Assembly: GCF_014211975.1 (NCBI RefSeq)
Contig: NZ_CP060084.1
Location: 3,731,001-3,795,000, forward strand
Length of the DNA stretch: 64,000 nucleotides
From: Teredinibacter haidensis
GTDB lineage: Bacteria; Pseudomonadota; Gammaproteobacteria; Pseudomonadales; Cellvibrionaceae
Direction of reading: 5' to 3'
Part shown: positions 1 to 9,017 of the stretch, piece after piece
Layout of the letters: each line of letters starts with the position of its first letter
Position numbering within the stretch: position 1 is the first letter of the stretch
Position numbers and translations under genes: made by a program
Notes under the pieces: generated by a model
What the model saw: only the letters and a program-made list of their open reading frames with translations
Told to the model about the DNA's origin: nothing
Databases searched by the model: none

Positions 1-437
1 ACCTCTATTACCCACAGGATTGGATAGAACCCTTTAAAAGTCGCCGACGCGCCTGCGGTCTGCAGATGTATTCTACCCTGCAAATCGGCCGTGAAGACAA
101 AGCCCGACAACAGACCCAGTGGCGCGCCAACTATCTTGCATTCGACGCTCCCGTCGCACTCTACTTTTTTATCGATCCTGTCATGAAAACCGGCTCCTTT
201 ATGGATTACGGTATGTTTTTGCAGTCGATTATGCTGGCTGCAGTAGAAGAAGGACTTGCAACCTGTGCCCAGGCAGCACTCGGACAATTCCCGGAAATCG
301 TCAAAAAGGAATTGGGCTATCAAGGCACCACACTAGTATGCGGCATGGCTCTGGGCTATGAAGACACCCAAGCATTGGTGAACAGCTACCGCACACCCAG
401 GGAAGAAGTGGAATCCTTTACACATTTTTATAATTGA
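1..437 (+). CDS. Nitroreductase family protein, C-terminal part (5' end outside window)
   Basis: The reading frame is open from base 3 to the window edge, so the N-terminus lies upstream; about 144 residues are visible. The visible part (QMYSTLQIGRED, GSFMDYGMFLQSIMLAA, EGLATCAQAAL, GMALGYED) has the pattern of the FMN-dependent nitroreductase fold, in which the helix after a 'D.G..LQ..MLAA' stretch packs at the dimer interface and the 'C..G.ALGYED' segment near the C-terminus helps hold the flavin. Such cytoplasmic enzymes reduce nitroaromatics or quinones with NAD(P)H. The physiological substrate cannot be told. The gene ends with TGA just before the next gene on the same strand, so the two may share a transcript. 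Confidence 0.85.
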   Translation, partial: LYYPQDWIEPFKSRRRACGLQMYSTLQIGREDKARQQTQWRANYLAFDAPVALYFFIDPVMKTGSFMDYGMFLQSIMLAAVEEGLATCAQAALGQFPEIVKKELGYQGTTLVCGMALGYEDTQALVNSYRTPREEVESFTHFYN

Positions 438-500
438 GTAATGGCACTGATGACCGTACTTATGGTCAAATATTGCCCTCTTTGGATAACGGAATACGGA

Positions 501-1607
501 ATGACTCGGTGGTTTAGCCCAATTTCAACCCTGCTTTGCACGGTGGCTCTCGTCAGCTGTGGGGGAGAATCCGTATCCGATATCCATCTCAATACCGACC
601 AGACTCCAGCGCAATGCTCGCGAGAATCCATTGAGGGCGAACTCCGCAGCGCGCTCTCAAGCGTTAGCACCGACACCGATTTTTCGTTTTACCTCGAAGA
701 TAAAAACGGCGACTCCTTTAGCTTCAACCGCGGCAATTCAACATTGGAAACCCAATACGAATCGGCATCCACGTCCAAGTGGGTTTCGGCGGCCATTATC
801 CTACAAGTTGTGGATCGGGGCCTGCTCGCACTGGACGACAAACCACAGAATTACCTGTCCGAATCTGATTGGGGTATTCCCAACGATCACCCGCTCAGCA
901 CTATTACTCTTCACCATTTGCTGAACTTTACCTCGGGTTTAACCGAATCTGCTCTGTGCGAAAACCTGCCGAATATTGAGTACTTTCAGTGTGTAAGCAA
1001 TATCGCAGACAACAACCTCAGCAGTAATGTCCCTCCGGGAAGCGAATTTTTCTACAACAGTAACCATCTGCAAGTCGCAGGCGCTATGGCTATTCAGGCG
1101 GGCGGTTACGAAAACTGGCTGGAATTGTTTGACGAGTTTAAGAGCGTAACCGGTCTGTTTCCACACTCCAACTACAATTTGCCCTCTAGCGACAACCCAC
1201 GCCTTGCCGGCGGCATGACCTGGAGCGGTGTGGATTATATCGATTTTATTCGCGCCTATCGGGATGCAGATCTGTACAGTTCCCGCAGTCCGGTGGAAAC
1301 CGCCATCAGCGATCAAATTGCAAACGTTACCATCGCTAAATCGCCCGCTTATAGCGGACTTGAAGAGGATTGGCACTACGGCTACGGAGTCTGGGTGGAA
1401 TGTCATAAAACTGAATTTACTAGCGACTGCGCAGACAACCCTACTGTCTCCAGCCCCGGTGCGTACGGCGCCTACCCGTTTCTAAACTGGCAGACCCAAT
1501 CCTTCGGCCTTATTGCCCGCCAGGGTGAGCTGGGCAGCTTCCGCGAGGGCTATGCCGTCTTCAACAGCGCCCGCCAGTGGGTAGACGAATGGGTAGCGTG
1601 CGAATAG
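501..1607 (+). CDS. Serine hydrolase lipoprotein, class C beta-lactamase/PBP-like
   Basis: The frame is open from 441, but the ATG at 501 starts a lipoprotein signal (MTRWFSPISTLLCTVALVSC) with a lipobox ending LVSC, so 501 is preferred; this gives 368 residues. The SxxK nucleophile motif appears as STSK within 'ESASTSKWVSAAI', followed by 'LDDKPQNYL' and 'LHHLLNFTSGL', typical of the beta-lactamase class C/DD-peptidase/esterase superfamily. 'FYNSNHLQVAG' sits where these proteins carry the Tyr-x-Asn/Ser motif. It should be a lipid-anchored serine hydrolase facing the periplasm. Whether it acts on peptidoglycan, an ester or a beta-lactam cannot be read from the sequence. Confidence 0.82.
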   Translation: MTRWFSPISTLLCTVALVSCGGESVSDIHLNTDQTPAQCSRESIEGELRSALSSVSTDTDFSFYLEDKNGDSFSFNRGNSTLETQYESASTSKWVSAAIILQVVDRGLLALDDKPQNYLSESDWGIPNDHPLSTITLHHLLNFTSGLTESALCENLPNIEYFQCVSNIADNNLSSNVPPGSEFFYNSNHLQVAGAMAIQAGGYENWLELFDEFKSVTGLFPHSNYNLPSSDNPRLAGGMTWSGVDYIDFIRAYRDADLYSSRSPVETAISDQIANVTIAKSPAYSGLEEDWHYGYGVWVECHKTEFTSDCADNPTVSSPGAYGAYPFLNWQTQSFGLIARQGELGSFREGYAVFNSARQWVDEWVACE

Positions 1608-1774
1608 GCACAGGTTCTATCGCGGATTACTTATTGGCATAATCACCCGCTCTCACCTTCTCCGTATAACCGCAGTACATTTCACTTGTCGACGGAATTC
1701 AATCACAAAGGGTAAATCCAGGTATTTTGTTTTCCCTCTTACTTCCCCCGATATTTTTACCTTTGTGGACTCAT

Positions 1775-2632
1775 TCAGCCGGTTAATTCTCCGGCCTGGT
1801 AATCACGAATCGCCTGTTGAATTTCACTGGCGGTATTCATCACGAAGGGTCCGTGCTGCACAACCGGCTCACCGATAGGCTTACCCGCGAGCACCAGAAC
1901 GCGCGATTCGTCTTCCGAAGCGTTGGCTATCGTCAATACCCCTTCAGCCGAAAGCCGCGACAGTATGCGATTTGACACTCTCACTTTTTCCCCACCCAAT
2001 AGCACTTCGCCATCGTAGGTATACACTAGGCAGGTATCACCAGCCTCCACCGGTATTGTAATTTCAGCTCCCGCCTTCAGGTGAATATCCAAATACAGGG
2101 CTTCAGTATCCGCCACCGAAAAGTAGCCATTAATGGGCGTTTCCTCCAATACGGTTTGACCGGCAATAGCTTTAACGAAGCAGCCATCCAGGGAGTACAC
2201 CGGGATTTTGTCCGCGCTGATATCCTCGTAATGGGCCGGCTTCAACTTTTGCGCTCCAGGGAGATTGACCCACAACTGGAAACCGCGCATTTTGCCTTCC
2301 GTCTGCCGTGGCATCTCAGAATGGATTACACCGCGGCCGGCGGTCATCCACTGCACATCTCCATCGTTAATCAGCCCGACATTACCCATATGGTCGCGGT
2401 GCTCCATCTTACCCTGCAGCATATACGTCACCGTCTCGAAGCCTCGGTGCGGGTGCGGCGGAAAGCCGCCAACATAATCACTGGCGTCCTCAGAACCGAA
2501 CTCGTCCAGCATTAAAAACGGATCAAACCTTTCCGGCCCAGAGCCACCAAATACGCGCAGCAGCTTTACACCGTCGCCATCTGATGCGCACTGCGCGCGG
2601 ATCTGCTCCACTACCTGGCGCGCATTATTCAC
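1775..2632 (-). CDS. Pirin family protein
   Basis: A 285-residue bicupin protein. The N-terminal cupin carries the pirin signature HPHRGFETVTYMLQG, and 'GDVQWMTAGRGVIHSEMP' supplies the other metal ligands (His, then His-x-Glu); the C-terminal cupin is degenerate, as usual. Bacterial pirins are iron- or other metal-binding proteins, and some show quercetin 2,3-dioxygenase activity in vitro. The GTG start overlaps the stop of the upstream azoreductase gene by four bases (GTGA), so translation is probably coupled. A redox or electrophile-stress role alongside the azoreductase is inferred from this coupling and from the divergent LysR gene. Confidence 0.92.
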   Translation of the reverse strand: MNNARQVVEQIRAQCASDGDGVKLLRVFGGSGPERFDPFLMLDEFGSEDASDYVGGFPPHPHRGFETVTYMLQGKMEHRDHMGNVGLINDGDVQWMTAGRGVIHSEMPRQTEGKMRGFQLWVNLPGAQKLKPAHYEDISADKIPVYSLDGCFVKAIAGQTVLEETPINGYFSVADTEALYLDIHLKAGAEITIPVEAGDTCLVYTYDGEVLLGGEKVRVSNRILSRLSAEGVLTIANASEDESRVLVLAGKPIGEPVVQHGPFVMNTASEIQQAIRDYQAGELTG

Positions 2633-3231
2633 AACACCGACGCCCGTTGAGCAATCGATTGCACTTGGGATTGGATTTCTAACTCGGCCTTAGCAATCGC
2701 TTCGGCTCGGCTATCGCCGGACATATTTAATCCCTCGGCATAGATAATTGTCACATCTGTCATGCCCAGAAAACCCAAAACGTTTTTCAGGAAACCTGTC
2801 TGGGTATCCACAGGAGTGTCGCGATGAACCCCTCCCCGCGTTGCCAATACGAATACTTTTTTACCGGTAATCAGACCCTCTGGGCCATTTGCCGTGTATT
2901 GAAAGGATTTTCCCGCCTGCGCAATATGATCAAACCAGGCCTTAAGAACCGAGGGCACCCCAAAATTATACATAGGCACACCCAGCACCAGAATATCGGC
3001 CTCCTGCAGCTCTGTAAGCAGTTCATTCGCCAATTTAGCCTTGCCTTCGCCCATTTCGCCAATGGTATCGGCATCCAAATGTGGAATGGGTTCCAGCCCC
3101 AGATCGCGATGGGTAACAGCAATATCGCCTGACTGAGCCTTCAATTCTGCCAGAAATTTTTGTGTAAGCTGGTGGGAAACACCTGCATCGGTGAAAACAC
3201 TGGAATCAATCTGTAATACGTTTGTGGACAT
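2629..3231 (-). CDS. azoR: FMN-dependent NADH:quinone/azo reductase
   Basis: A 200-residue flavodoxin-fold protein of normal AzoR length. Visible features are the N-terminal strand and phosphate-binding region (VLQIDSSVFTDAGVSHQLTQKF), the FMN-contact motif 'PMYNFGVPSVLKAWFDHIAQAG', and 'VLATRGGVH'. AzoR enzymes reduce azo bonds and, probably more relevantly in cells, quinones by two-electron transfer from NADH. The ATG at 3231 has a GGAGTAAG ribosome site. It is the first gene of a two-gene operon with pirin and is divergent from a LysR regulator 99 bases away, the usual arrangement for LysR-controlled azoreductases. Confidence 0.93.
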   Translation of the reverse strand: MSTNVLQIDSSVFTDAGVSHQLTQKFLAELKAQSGDIAVTHRDLGLEPIPHLDADTIGEMGEGKAKLANELLTELQEADILVLGVPMYNFGVPSVLKAWFDHIAQAGKSFQYTANGPEGLITGKKVFVLATRGGVHRDTPVDTQTGFLKNVLGFLGMTDVTIIYAEGLNMSGDSRAEAIAKAELEIQSQVQSIAQRASVL

Positions 3232-3330
3232 AACTTACTCCTTAATTCATTTCAGAACCTAGTCTACCCCTAACTATCCGATCAAATGCACGCTATAGTT
3301 GCACTTATCAATCTAATTTTTAGATATATT

Positions 3331-4215
3331 ATGAGAATCACCCTTGAACAGTGGCAAACCTTTAAAACGGTAATCGATGAAGGCTCCTTTGCCAAAGCGG
3401 CAGAGGCACTCAACAAAAGTCAGTCCAGTGTCAGCTATATCATTGCCCGGCTACAGCAACAATTGCCGGTCCCAGCGCTGGAACAAAGCGGAAGAAAAGC
3501 CGAGATGACCGAAGCAGGAAGGGTGCTTTACCGCCACGCCTGTAACCTGCTGAGCCAGGCCGAACAGCTGGAACAGACCGCCAGCTATCTGGCCAGTGGG
3601 TGGGAAACCGAAGTCTCTATCGCCGTTGATGCCGTCACCCCCATTTCCCTGGTATTTTGTGGTCTACAGGCCTTTTCAACCGTCAGTCCGAATACCCGTA
3701 TACGCCTATATGAAACCAGTCTTTCCGGAACCGATGAAGCTCTGCTGACCCGCCAAGCTGATATATCCATCTCACCGCGTGTTCCCCCCGGATTTTTAGG
3801 GCAGAGCCTTGGTAATATCACCATGGTGCCAGTTGCCTCCGCCGACCACCCGCTGGCACAGCTAAGCTCGATCACGGAAAATGAATTGAAACAACACCGG
3901 CAGATTGTCGTCAGAGATTCAGGCACCAAACGGGAACAGAATGCCGGCTGGCTAGGCGCCGATCAACGCTGGACCGTTTCCTATTTTGCGAGCAGTATCG
4001 AAGCGATAAAATCCGCGCTGGGTTTTGCCTTTGTTCCCATACACCGGATCGAAAAAGATTTGGAACAGGGTACCTTGGTCCGCCTGCCACTCACGGCTGG
4101 AGCCGAACGAAAAATCGCTTTAAATCTTATTGTTGGCGCTCAAAGCTACGCTGGACCAGCAGTACAGGCCGTCGCCGACCACCTGCTAGAACGTTTTTCA
4201 CATTTAAGGGAATAA
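3331..4215 (+). CDS. LysR family transcriptional regulator
   Basis: The N-terminal winged helix-turn-helix is clear from MRITLEQWQTFKTVID through 'SFAKAAEALNKSQSSVSYIIARLQ', followed by a linker helix and a periplasmic-binding-protein-like effector domain ('VSIAVDAVTPISLV', 'DISISPRVPPGFLG'). The ATG at 3331 gives the canonical LysR start and 294 residues; an upstream ATG at 3286 would add 15 residues with no homology-like content. The gene is divergent from azoR-pirin, its likely target, with the operator expected between about 3232 and 3330. One base separates its stop from the next gene, so regulator and DUF1287 gene are probably co-transcribed. Confidence 0.92.
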   Translation: MRITLEQWQTFKTVIDEGSFAKAAEALNKSQSSVSYIIARLQQQLPVPALEQSGRKAEMTEAGRVLYRHACNLLSQAEQLEQTASYLASGWETEVSIAVDAVTPISLVFCGLQAFSTVSPNTRIRLYETSLSGTDEALLTRQADISISPRVPPGFLGQSLGNITMVPVASADHPLAQLSSITENELKQHRQIVVRDSGTKREQNAGWLGADQRWTVSYFASSIEAIKSALGFAFVPIHRIEKDLEQGTLVRLPLTAGAERKIALNLIVGAQSYAGPAVQAVADHLLERFSHLRE

Positions 4216-4216
4216 T

Positions 4217-4828
4217 ATGCCAAAGATTATAGCCACTCTTATCTTAAGCGGTATCAGCCTCATATCCGTAGCCGATCCCTTTGCCGAAAAATTGGTGCAA
4301 GCGGCCATCGAGCGCACACGCCACCAGATTATCTACAACGGCAGCTACCAGAAAATCGCCTATCCAAATGGGGATGTCGCTGCGGATAGGGGAGTTTGTA
4401 CCGATGTAATCATTCGTAGTTATCGCAAACTGGGAATCGATTTACAGAAAGATCTTCACGAAGATATCAGAAACCACTTTGACCTCTATCCCTCCAAACG
4501 TATTTGGGGCCACAACAAACCGGATACGAATATCGACCATAGACGCGTTCCCAATTTACAGGTATTTTTTTCACGTAAAGGGCAGACACTGACCATCAGC
4601 CAAAACCCAGAAGATTATAGGCCAGGAGATTTGGTCACCTGGAAACTACCCGGTAATTTACCGCATATCGGTATCGTTACAGATCAAATAGATCCACATT
4701 CGGGCAACCTCATGGTTGTGCATAATATCGGCGCCGGACCACAATTGGATGACAGCCTGTTTGCTTTTACCCTAACAGGGCACTATCGCTACCAAAAAAA
4801 TGACAGCGATCTAAAAACAACGCTTTAA
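4217..4828 (+). CDS. DUF1287 family exported protein
   Basis: A 203-residue protein with a short hydrophobic leader (MPKIIATLILSGISLISVADP) that is probably cleaved, placing it in the periplasm. The body matches the DUF1287 pattern: 'RGVCTDVIIRSYRKLGIDLQKDLHEDI' with a cysteine near the start of the domain, then 'YRPGDLVTWKLPGNLPHIGIVTD' and a later 'VVHNIGAG'. The Cys...His...His order resembles NlpC/P60-like cysteine peptidases, so a cell-wall amidase role is possible, but the family has no established function. It begins one base after the LysR stop codon. Confidence 0.88.
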   Translation: MPKIIATLILSGISLISVADPFAEKLVQAAIERTRHQIIYNGSYQKIAYPNGDVAADRGVCTDVIIRSYRKLGIDLQKDLHEDIRNHFDLYPSKRIWGHNKPDTNIDHRRVPNLQVFFSRKGQTLTISQNPEDYRPGDLVTWKLPGNLPHIGIVTDQIDPHSGNLMVVHNIGAGPQLDDSLFAFTLTGHYRYQKNDSDLKTTL

Positions 4829-4867
4829 AAAAATTCCCGGTACCCACAATTCTAAAAAAGGATAGAG

Positions 4868-6184
4868 ATGCCCATGAATAAATACGAAAAATGGCTCTTC
4901 ACCGAAATAGCACTTTGGCGAGACCAGGGAATTATCGATCAAAACCAGGCACAACAGATTCGTGCGCTCTACCAAAACCAACCCGAGCCAGCTTGGGGGA
5001 AAGTCATTTTTTCGGCAATTGGTGCGGTCATTTTCGGCCTGGGTATTATTTTGCTCTTTGCCTATAACTGGGAGGCGATGCATCGCTTTGTTAAATTAAG
5101 CATTGTACTTTTATCCGTCGGCATCACACACAGCCTGGGTTATTACTTTACCGCTGCACACTCAACACATAAAAAAATTGGCGAAAGCTTGCACCTGCTG
5201 GGCACTATGCTATTTGGGGCGGGTATTTGGTTGGTAGCGCAAATCTATCATATCGACGAGCACTTCCCCAACGCGCTCCTAGTATGGGCGATAGCCGCGC
5301 TGACGCTGGCGTGGCTGCTACCCTCGCTGGCGCATACACTGCTTGCACTGGTACTAATTGCAGCCTGGCACTGGTTTGAAGTATTCGATTTTGACATTAG
5401 CAACCACTTTGCGGTTTGGCTGATTCTACTGGGAATATTCCCGCTAGCTTGGCGACAGCGGTCGCCAGTAACCCTGTTCTTCACACTGGTACTCTTCCTA
5501 TTTACCTACTGCGCATCCTATATTCAGCTGGACGAGAATCACGAGGCCAGTATAGCCAGCCTTATATTTTCCCTTACCTGTTGCTATATCCTCTGCTCTC
5601 AACTCGCGCTAGCGTCACAATTCCCACAAGCCAGTAACCCCATTCGCATAGTCGGTGTCAGCGTATTTTCCGTTGTTCTTTATATCTGTTCCTTTTCCGA
5701 TGTGGATGATCTGTACTTTAAAGACAATATATCCCTGCTCACCTTAAGCTATTTTTTACTACCGATACTATTTGCGGCCGCCTCACTCTGGCTGCTCGTT
5801 ACCCGCTTTAAACACGCACTAAATGATCGCACCGATTTAATCGAAATATCGATCGTCATCTTGGTAACCATTATTGCTCTGTTAACCTCCATACAAACAC
5901 TGGCACTTAACAGCGTCAGTATTCTGCTCTACAACCTGCTTTTCCTTGCCTACAGCATGCTGTTGATTTATCGAGGCATACGCATTTTACGCTGGCAATC
6001 CACAGCGTTGGGCACACTGTTATTATCGGCCTTCGTCTTTGCCCGATTTATGGATTTATTCGACAGCCTGCTAATGCGCGGCATGGCCTTTATTGTAATA
6101 GGTACATTGCTATTTGGTGTTGGACTTTACTACTCCAGACAAAAACAAAAAGTCGCCAGCGAGGGTTACCACCATGCTGAATAA
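4868..6184 (+). CDS. DUF2157 domain-containing integral membrane protein
   Basis: A 438-residue protein. Roughly 45 soluble N-terminal residues (KYEKWLFTEIALWRDQGIIDQNQAQQIRALY) form the short helical segment typical of DUF2157, followed by about a dozen hydrophobic helices starting at 'VIFSAIGAVIFGLGIILLFAYNWEAM'. The 'FAYNWE' segment at the end of the first helix is a hallmark of the family. A second ATG six bases downstream (4874) is better spaced from the AAGGAT ribosome site. Function is unknown. The C-terminus overlaps the next gene by 11 bases, and DUF2157 proteins are commonly paired with GDYXXLXY proteins, so the two probably act together in the inner membrane. Confidence 0.88.
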   Translation: MPMNKYEKWLFTEIALWRDQGIIDQNQAQQIRALYQNQPEPAWGKVIFSAIGAVIFGLGIILLFAYNWEAMHRFVKLSIVLLSVGITHSLGYYFTAAHSTHKKIGESLHLLGTMLFGAGIWLVAQIYHIDEHFPNALLVWAIAALTLAWLLPSLAHTLLALVLIAAWHWFEVFDFDISNHFAVWLILLGIFPLAWRQRSPVTLFFTLVLFLFTYCASYIQLDENHEASIASLIFSLTCCYILCSQLALASQFPQASNPIRIVGVSVFSVVLYICSFSDVDDLYFKDNISLLTLSYFLLPILFAAASLWLLVTRFKHALNDRTDLIEISIVILVTIIALLTSIQTLALNSVSILLYNLLFLAYSMLLIYRGIRILRWQSTALGTLLLSAFVFARFMDLFDSLLMRGMAFIVIGTLLFGVGLYYSRQKQKVASEGYHHAE

Positions 6185-7172
6185 AACTGTTGTTCGAAAG
6201 TTGGTAGTGGCTGCCATAGTGGCGCAAATCGCGGTACTACTGTTTATGGCGAGCAAGCGGGAAACCATTATTGCCACGGGTGAAGAAATCTATCTACGTT
6301 CAGCTCCGATCGATCCGCGCGACCCATTTCGCGGAGACTTTGTTCGCCTAAGCTACGAATTAAACCGTATACCCAACCAATATTATCAAGGCGAAAAAGA
6401 GCTCGCATCTCTTCACAGGGACACCGTACTTTACACTGTGCTTCAACATGAAGAGAACAATGTGTACCGGCTGAATTACTTTACCGAGACCAAACCGCAC
6501 AACGCTATCTATATAAAAGGCAGACTAAATAATAGACGGCAATTTCAAAGCGTTAGCAAACAATTCACCAATATTAAATATGGAATAGAGCAGTACTATG
6601 TTCAGCAGGGTAAAGGCCTCGAAATGGAAAAGCGAATGGGCAATCGCGGCACCCTGCAAATACCGCTTGAAATGCAAGTAGCTATTGGCTCCGATGGTAC
6701 GCCGGTAATCAAAGGCCATCGCTGGAGCCAGCTGGGTATGCAGCTGGAGTTTGTCCGGAGCACCAACCCGCGCCGCTCTGAAGGCCAAGCCCCGATCAGT
6801 CCGATCATTAACATGACGCTTGCCAATGTATCTAACCAGCCTCTCAACATAGCCAACAACGCGGAAAACTGCGCCTTTAGCCTGATACTGGTTGACAACG
6901 ATCACTATGAAGAAAATGTCGATAGTGGCTGCAGCCGTAGTAACGCTGAAAATTTTGAAGCCATCCATCTACAACCCGGAGAAGAGTACAGCGTAGAACT
7001 GGATTTTAGTTTACCCCGCTGGCATGTAGATTTCGAAGGCATGCGTGTTGAAGTGGGTGCGATAGAAGACTGGCGTCGTTATCGTCTCCGCTATCGACCG
7101 GCAATCACTGAGGGCTTATGGCTGGGCACGTTAGATTCACCGCTGTTTAACACGAATGGACGAACAGATTGA
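6174..7172 (+). CDS. GDYXXLXY domain-containing membrane-anchored protein
   Basis: A 332-residue protein starting at the ATG at 6174, inside the end of the DUF2157 gene. One N-terminal membrane helix (VRKLVVAAIVAQIAVLLFMA) is followed by an extracytoplasmic domain. The family-defining motif is present as 'DPRDPFRGDFVRLSYELNRI' (GDxxxLxY). A second 'YIKGRLN' block follows. The C-terminal third, after about residue 200, resembles an immunoglobulin-like fold ('NMTLANVSNQPLNI', 'LQPGEEYSVELDFSLPRW'), longer than the usual short family members. It is translationally coupled to DUF2157. No biochemical function is known; a membrane or envelope complex of the two is an inference. Confidence 0.85.
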   Translation: MLNKTVVRKLVVAAIVAQIAVLLFMASKRETIIATGEEIYLRSAPIDPRDPFRGDFVRLSYELNRIPNQYYQGEKELASLHRDTVLYTVLQHEENNVYRLNYFTETKPHNAIYIKGRLNNRRQFQSVSKQFTNIKYGIEQYYVQQGKGLEMEKRMGNRGTLQIPLEMQVAIGSDGTPVIKGHRWSQLGMQLEFVRSTNPRRSEGQAPISPIINMTLANVSNQPLNIANNAENCAFSLILVDNDHYEENVDSGCSRSNAENFEAIHLQPGEEYSVELDFSLPRWHVDFEGMRVEVGAIEDWRRYRLRYRPAITEGLWLGTLDSPLFNTNGRTD

Positions 7173-7432
7173 AGGCCTTGAGACTATCGAAAGAGAAGAT
7201 CTTCTCAGCCTAGAGAGTTCTGATGCGATCTATTCCAGCTGTATATTTTAGCCGATATAGAAATTTGATATAACGCCTCCACCGGTCACGGCTAACGCTA
7301 CTCAATGGACATTAATTAGGTTAGACTCACCGCTGCTTCATTGGCCGTTTTGCCAAACTAACTTCACCTATTTTCTCTTCGCCGACTAAAATTACGCTGT
7401 CTGCTAATAGTCATAACGATAAACGTTTAACG

Positions 7433-7777
7433 ATGAATAAGACCGGGAAACCTGTTGTCAAAACTCGCAATACGGAGGGTAGTATTTTGAACTATGTGTT
7501 TTATATTGTTTATGGCGTTACCTCCATGTTTGCGGGCTATTGGCTGGCAAACAATGTCTTCAATCATATTGTTATTGATAACAAATTTTATAACGCTTGC
7601 GACAAACCTGAAGCCAGTGACACACCCTCCATCGAGTCAATCATTCCTACCCGTCCGGCCGAAGGCAGCAAAGCCATCACGAAGCCGAAACAACAAAATA
7701 CGGACATACAATCTGTTGACGAGAGCACGGCTGTCGAACACGAAAATATTGCATCCCAGAAAGATGAGAAATCCTGA
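7433..7777 (+). CDS. Hypothetical single-pass membrane protein
   Basis: A 114-residue ORF not recognised as any family. It has a basic N-terminus (MNKTGKPVVKTRNTEGS), one hydrophobic segment at about residues 21-42 (LNYVFYIVYGVTSMFAGYWLAN), and then a polar, Pro/Ser/Thr/Glu/Lys-rich tail that looks disordered. The upstream ribosome site is poor. It is separated from its neighbours by about 260 bases upstream and lies convergent with the EamA gene. The topology is like small inner-membrane accessory proteins, but that is only a shape argument, and the ORF might not be expressed. Confidence 0.45.
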   Translation: MNKTGKPVVKTRNTEGSILNYVFYIVYGVTSMFAGYWLANNVFNHIVIDNKFYNACDKPEASDTPSIESIIPTRPAEGSKAITKPKQQNTDIQSVDESTAVEHENIASQKDEKS

Positions 7778-7809
7778 CCTATCCCGTGAAAGCGCCTAAA
7801 ATAAAAGCA

Positions 7810-8712
7810 CTACCGATACTGCAATACCAACAACACACTCGCAACAATCAGCACCATCCCCCACCACTCGAAACGGGCAATTTTTTCGCGGAAGTAAAAG
7901 TGCGTAATAGCCAGCGTGATAAAAAATTCAACCTGCCCCAGTATTTTAACCAGCGCAGCATTTTGCAAGCTCATAGCGGTAAACCAACCCACACTTCCCA
8001 GTGCGCTGGTGGCGCCAACAAACCAACAACTTTTTTTGACGCTTTTCATTCGCTGCCATTGTGGTTTCTCCCATATATTCAGATAAAGCGCGCAGACCAC
8101 GCTCTGTAAGCACACCATAAATGCCAGAGTAAGCACCGCACTCAACACCAGTGGCAGGCCGAGACTTAGACTAGCCTCGCGTAAAAACAAGCTGGTAACA
8201 GCAAACAAAGCGCCGGAAGCCAGGCCGTAAAGGCTGGTATTACGCGAGCCACGCTTAAATACATCTTTGCCCGATATAACAACAGTACCGACAACGCCCG
8301 AAATAACAGCCAACCAACCCAACCAATTCAGATAGTCAGCAAAGAGTAGAGACCCAAGCAGAGCCACCTGTATCGCTTCCGTTTTGGCAAAACTGGTTCC
8401 CACCGCAAAATTACGCTGGGTAAAAACCTTAATCAATGCGTAGGTCGCTGCGATCTGCGCAACACTGGCACTTGTGGCAAAAAACAAAAAACGAGCATTA
8501 CCGGTAAAGGTCGTAATGGAAATTTGTTTCGCCCAGTCCGGATTCAACACCAGCAGAAGACTTAAATAGCAAAAAACAAATGGCAATCCATACCAGTAGC
8601 GAACGAAGGTAGTCGCCATTGCGCTAACACTCCCCGACAGGGATTTTTGTCCGGCGGTGCGCACCGCCTGCATGATCGCGGCCAGCAGGGTAAAACTTAT
8701 CCAAAGAGGCAC
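7810..8712 (-). CDS. EamA/DMT-superfamily transporter
   Basis: A 300-residue protein with about ten hydrophobic helices in two repeated halves, as in the drug/metabolite transporter superfamily. The first half begins 'MPLWISFTLLAAIMQAVRTAGQKSL'; the second contains 'CWFVGATSALGSVGWFTAMSLQNAALVKILGQVEF' followed by 'FYFREKI..FEWWGMVLIVASVLLV', the usual EamA C-terminal pattern. The start is GTG at 8712, supported by a GAGGAGAG ribosome site. Such inner-membrane proteins export or import small metabolites by exchange or proton coupling. No substrate can be assigned, and neighbours give no hint. Confidence 0.87.
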   Translation of the reverse strand: MPLWISFTLLAAIMQAVRTAGQKSLSGSVSAMATTFVRYWYGLPFVFCYLSLLLVLNPDWAKQISITTFTGNARFLFFATSASVAQIAATYALIKVFTQRNFAVGTSFAKTEAIQVALLGSLLFADYLNWLGWLAVISGVVGTVVISGKDVFKRGSRNTSLYGLASGALFAVTSLFLREASLSLGLPLVLSAVLTLAFMVCLQSVVCALYLNIWEKPQWQRMKSVKKSCWFVGATSALGSVGWFTAMSLQNAALVKILGQVEFFITLAITHFYFREKIARFEWWGMVLIVASVLLVLQYR

Positions 8713-9017
8713 GGGCTCTCTCCTCGTTTAAAATTATTGTCCTCGACCATCTTCGTCGCGTAGATTCTGAAAAATGAAGCCGGCGTTTACAACTGGAATC
8801 GATACAAGTATCACTGGGCGATGCAGGGAGGAAGGGACGACTTTTTACAGCCGCTGTCGAAATACTACGTTAAGCGCTTTTGACGTTTTATACTAATCAA
8901 TATCGGCTTCAGGGCTTAGGCCTAACCTCCTAAATGTCTTCTCGGCTTACCAACCAAATAGGCGTTCAATAACGATTGTTCACCAATAGCCAACACACTT
9001 AGTATCATCAATAACTT
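8713..9017. other. Intergenic stretch without recognised gene (305 bases)
   Basis: The stretch lies between the start of the EamA gene and the 3' end of the FemAB-like gene, both on the minus strand. It should hold the EamA promoter. No convincing ORF, RNA gene, terminator or extended dyad was seen. Confidence 0.5.
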
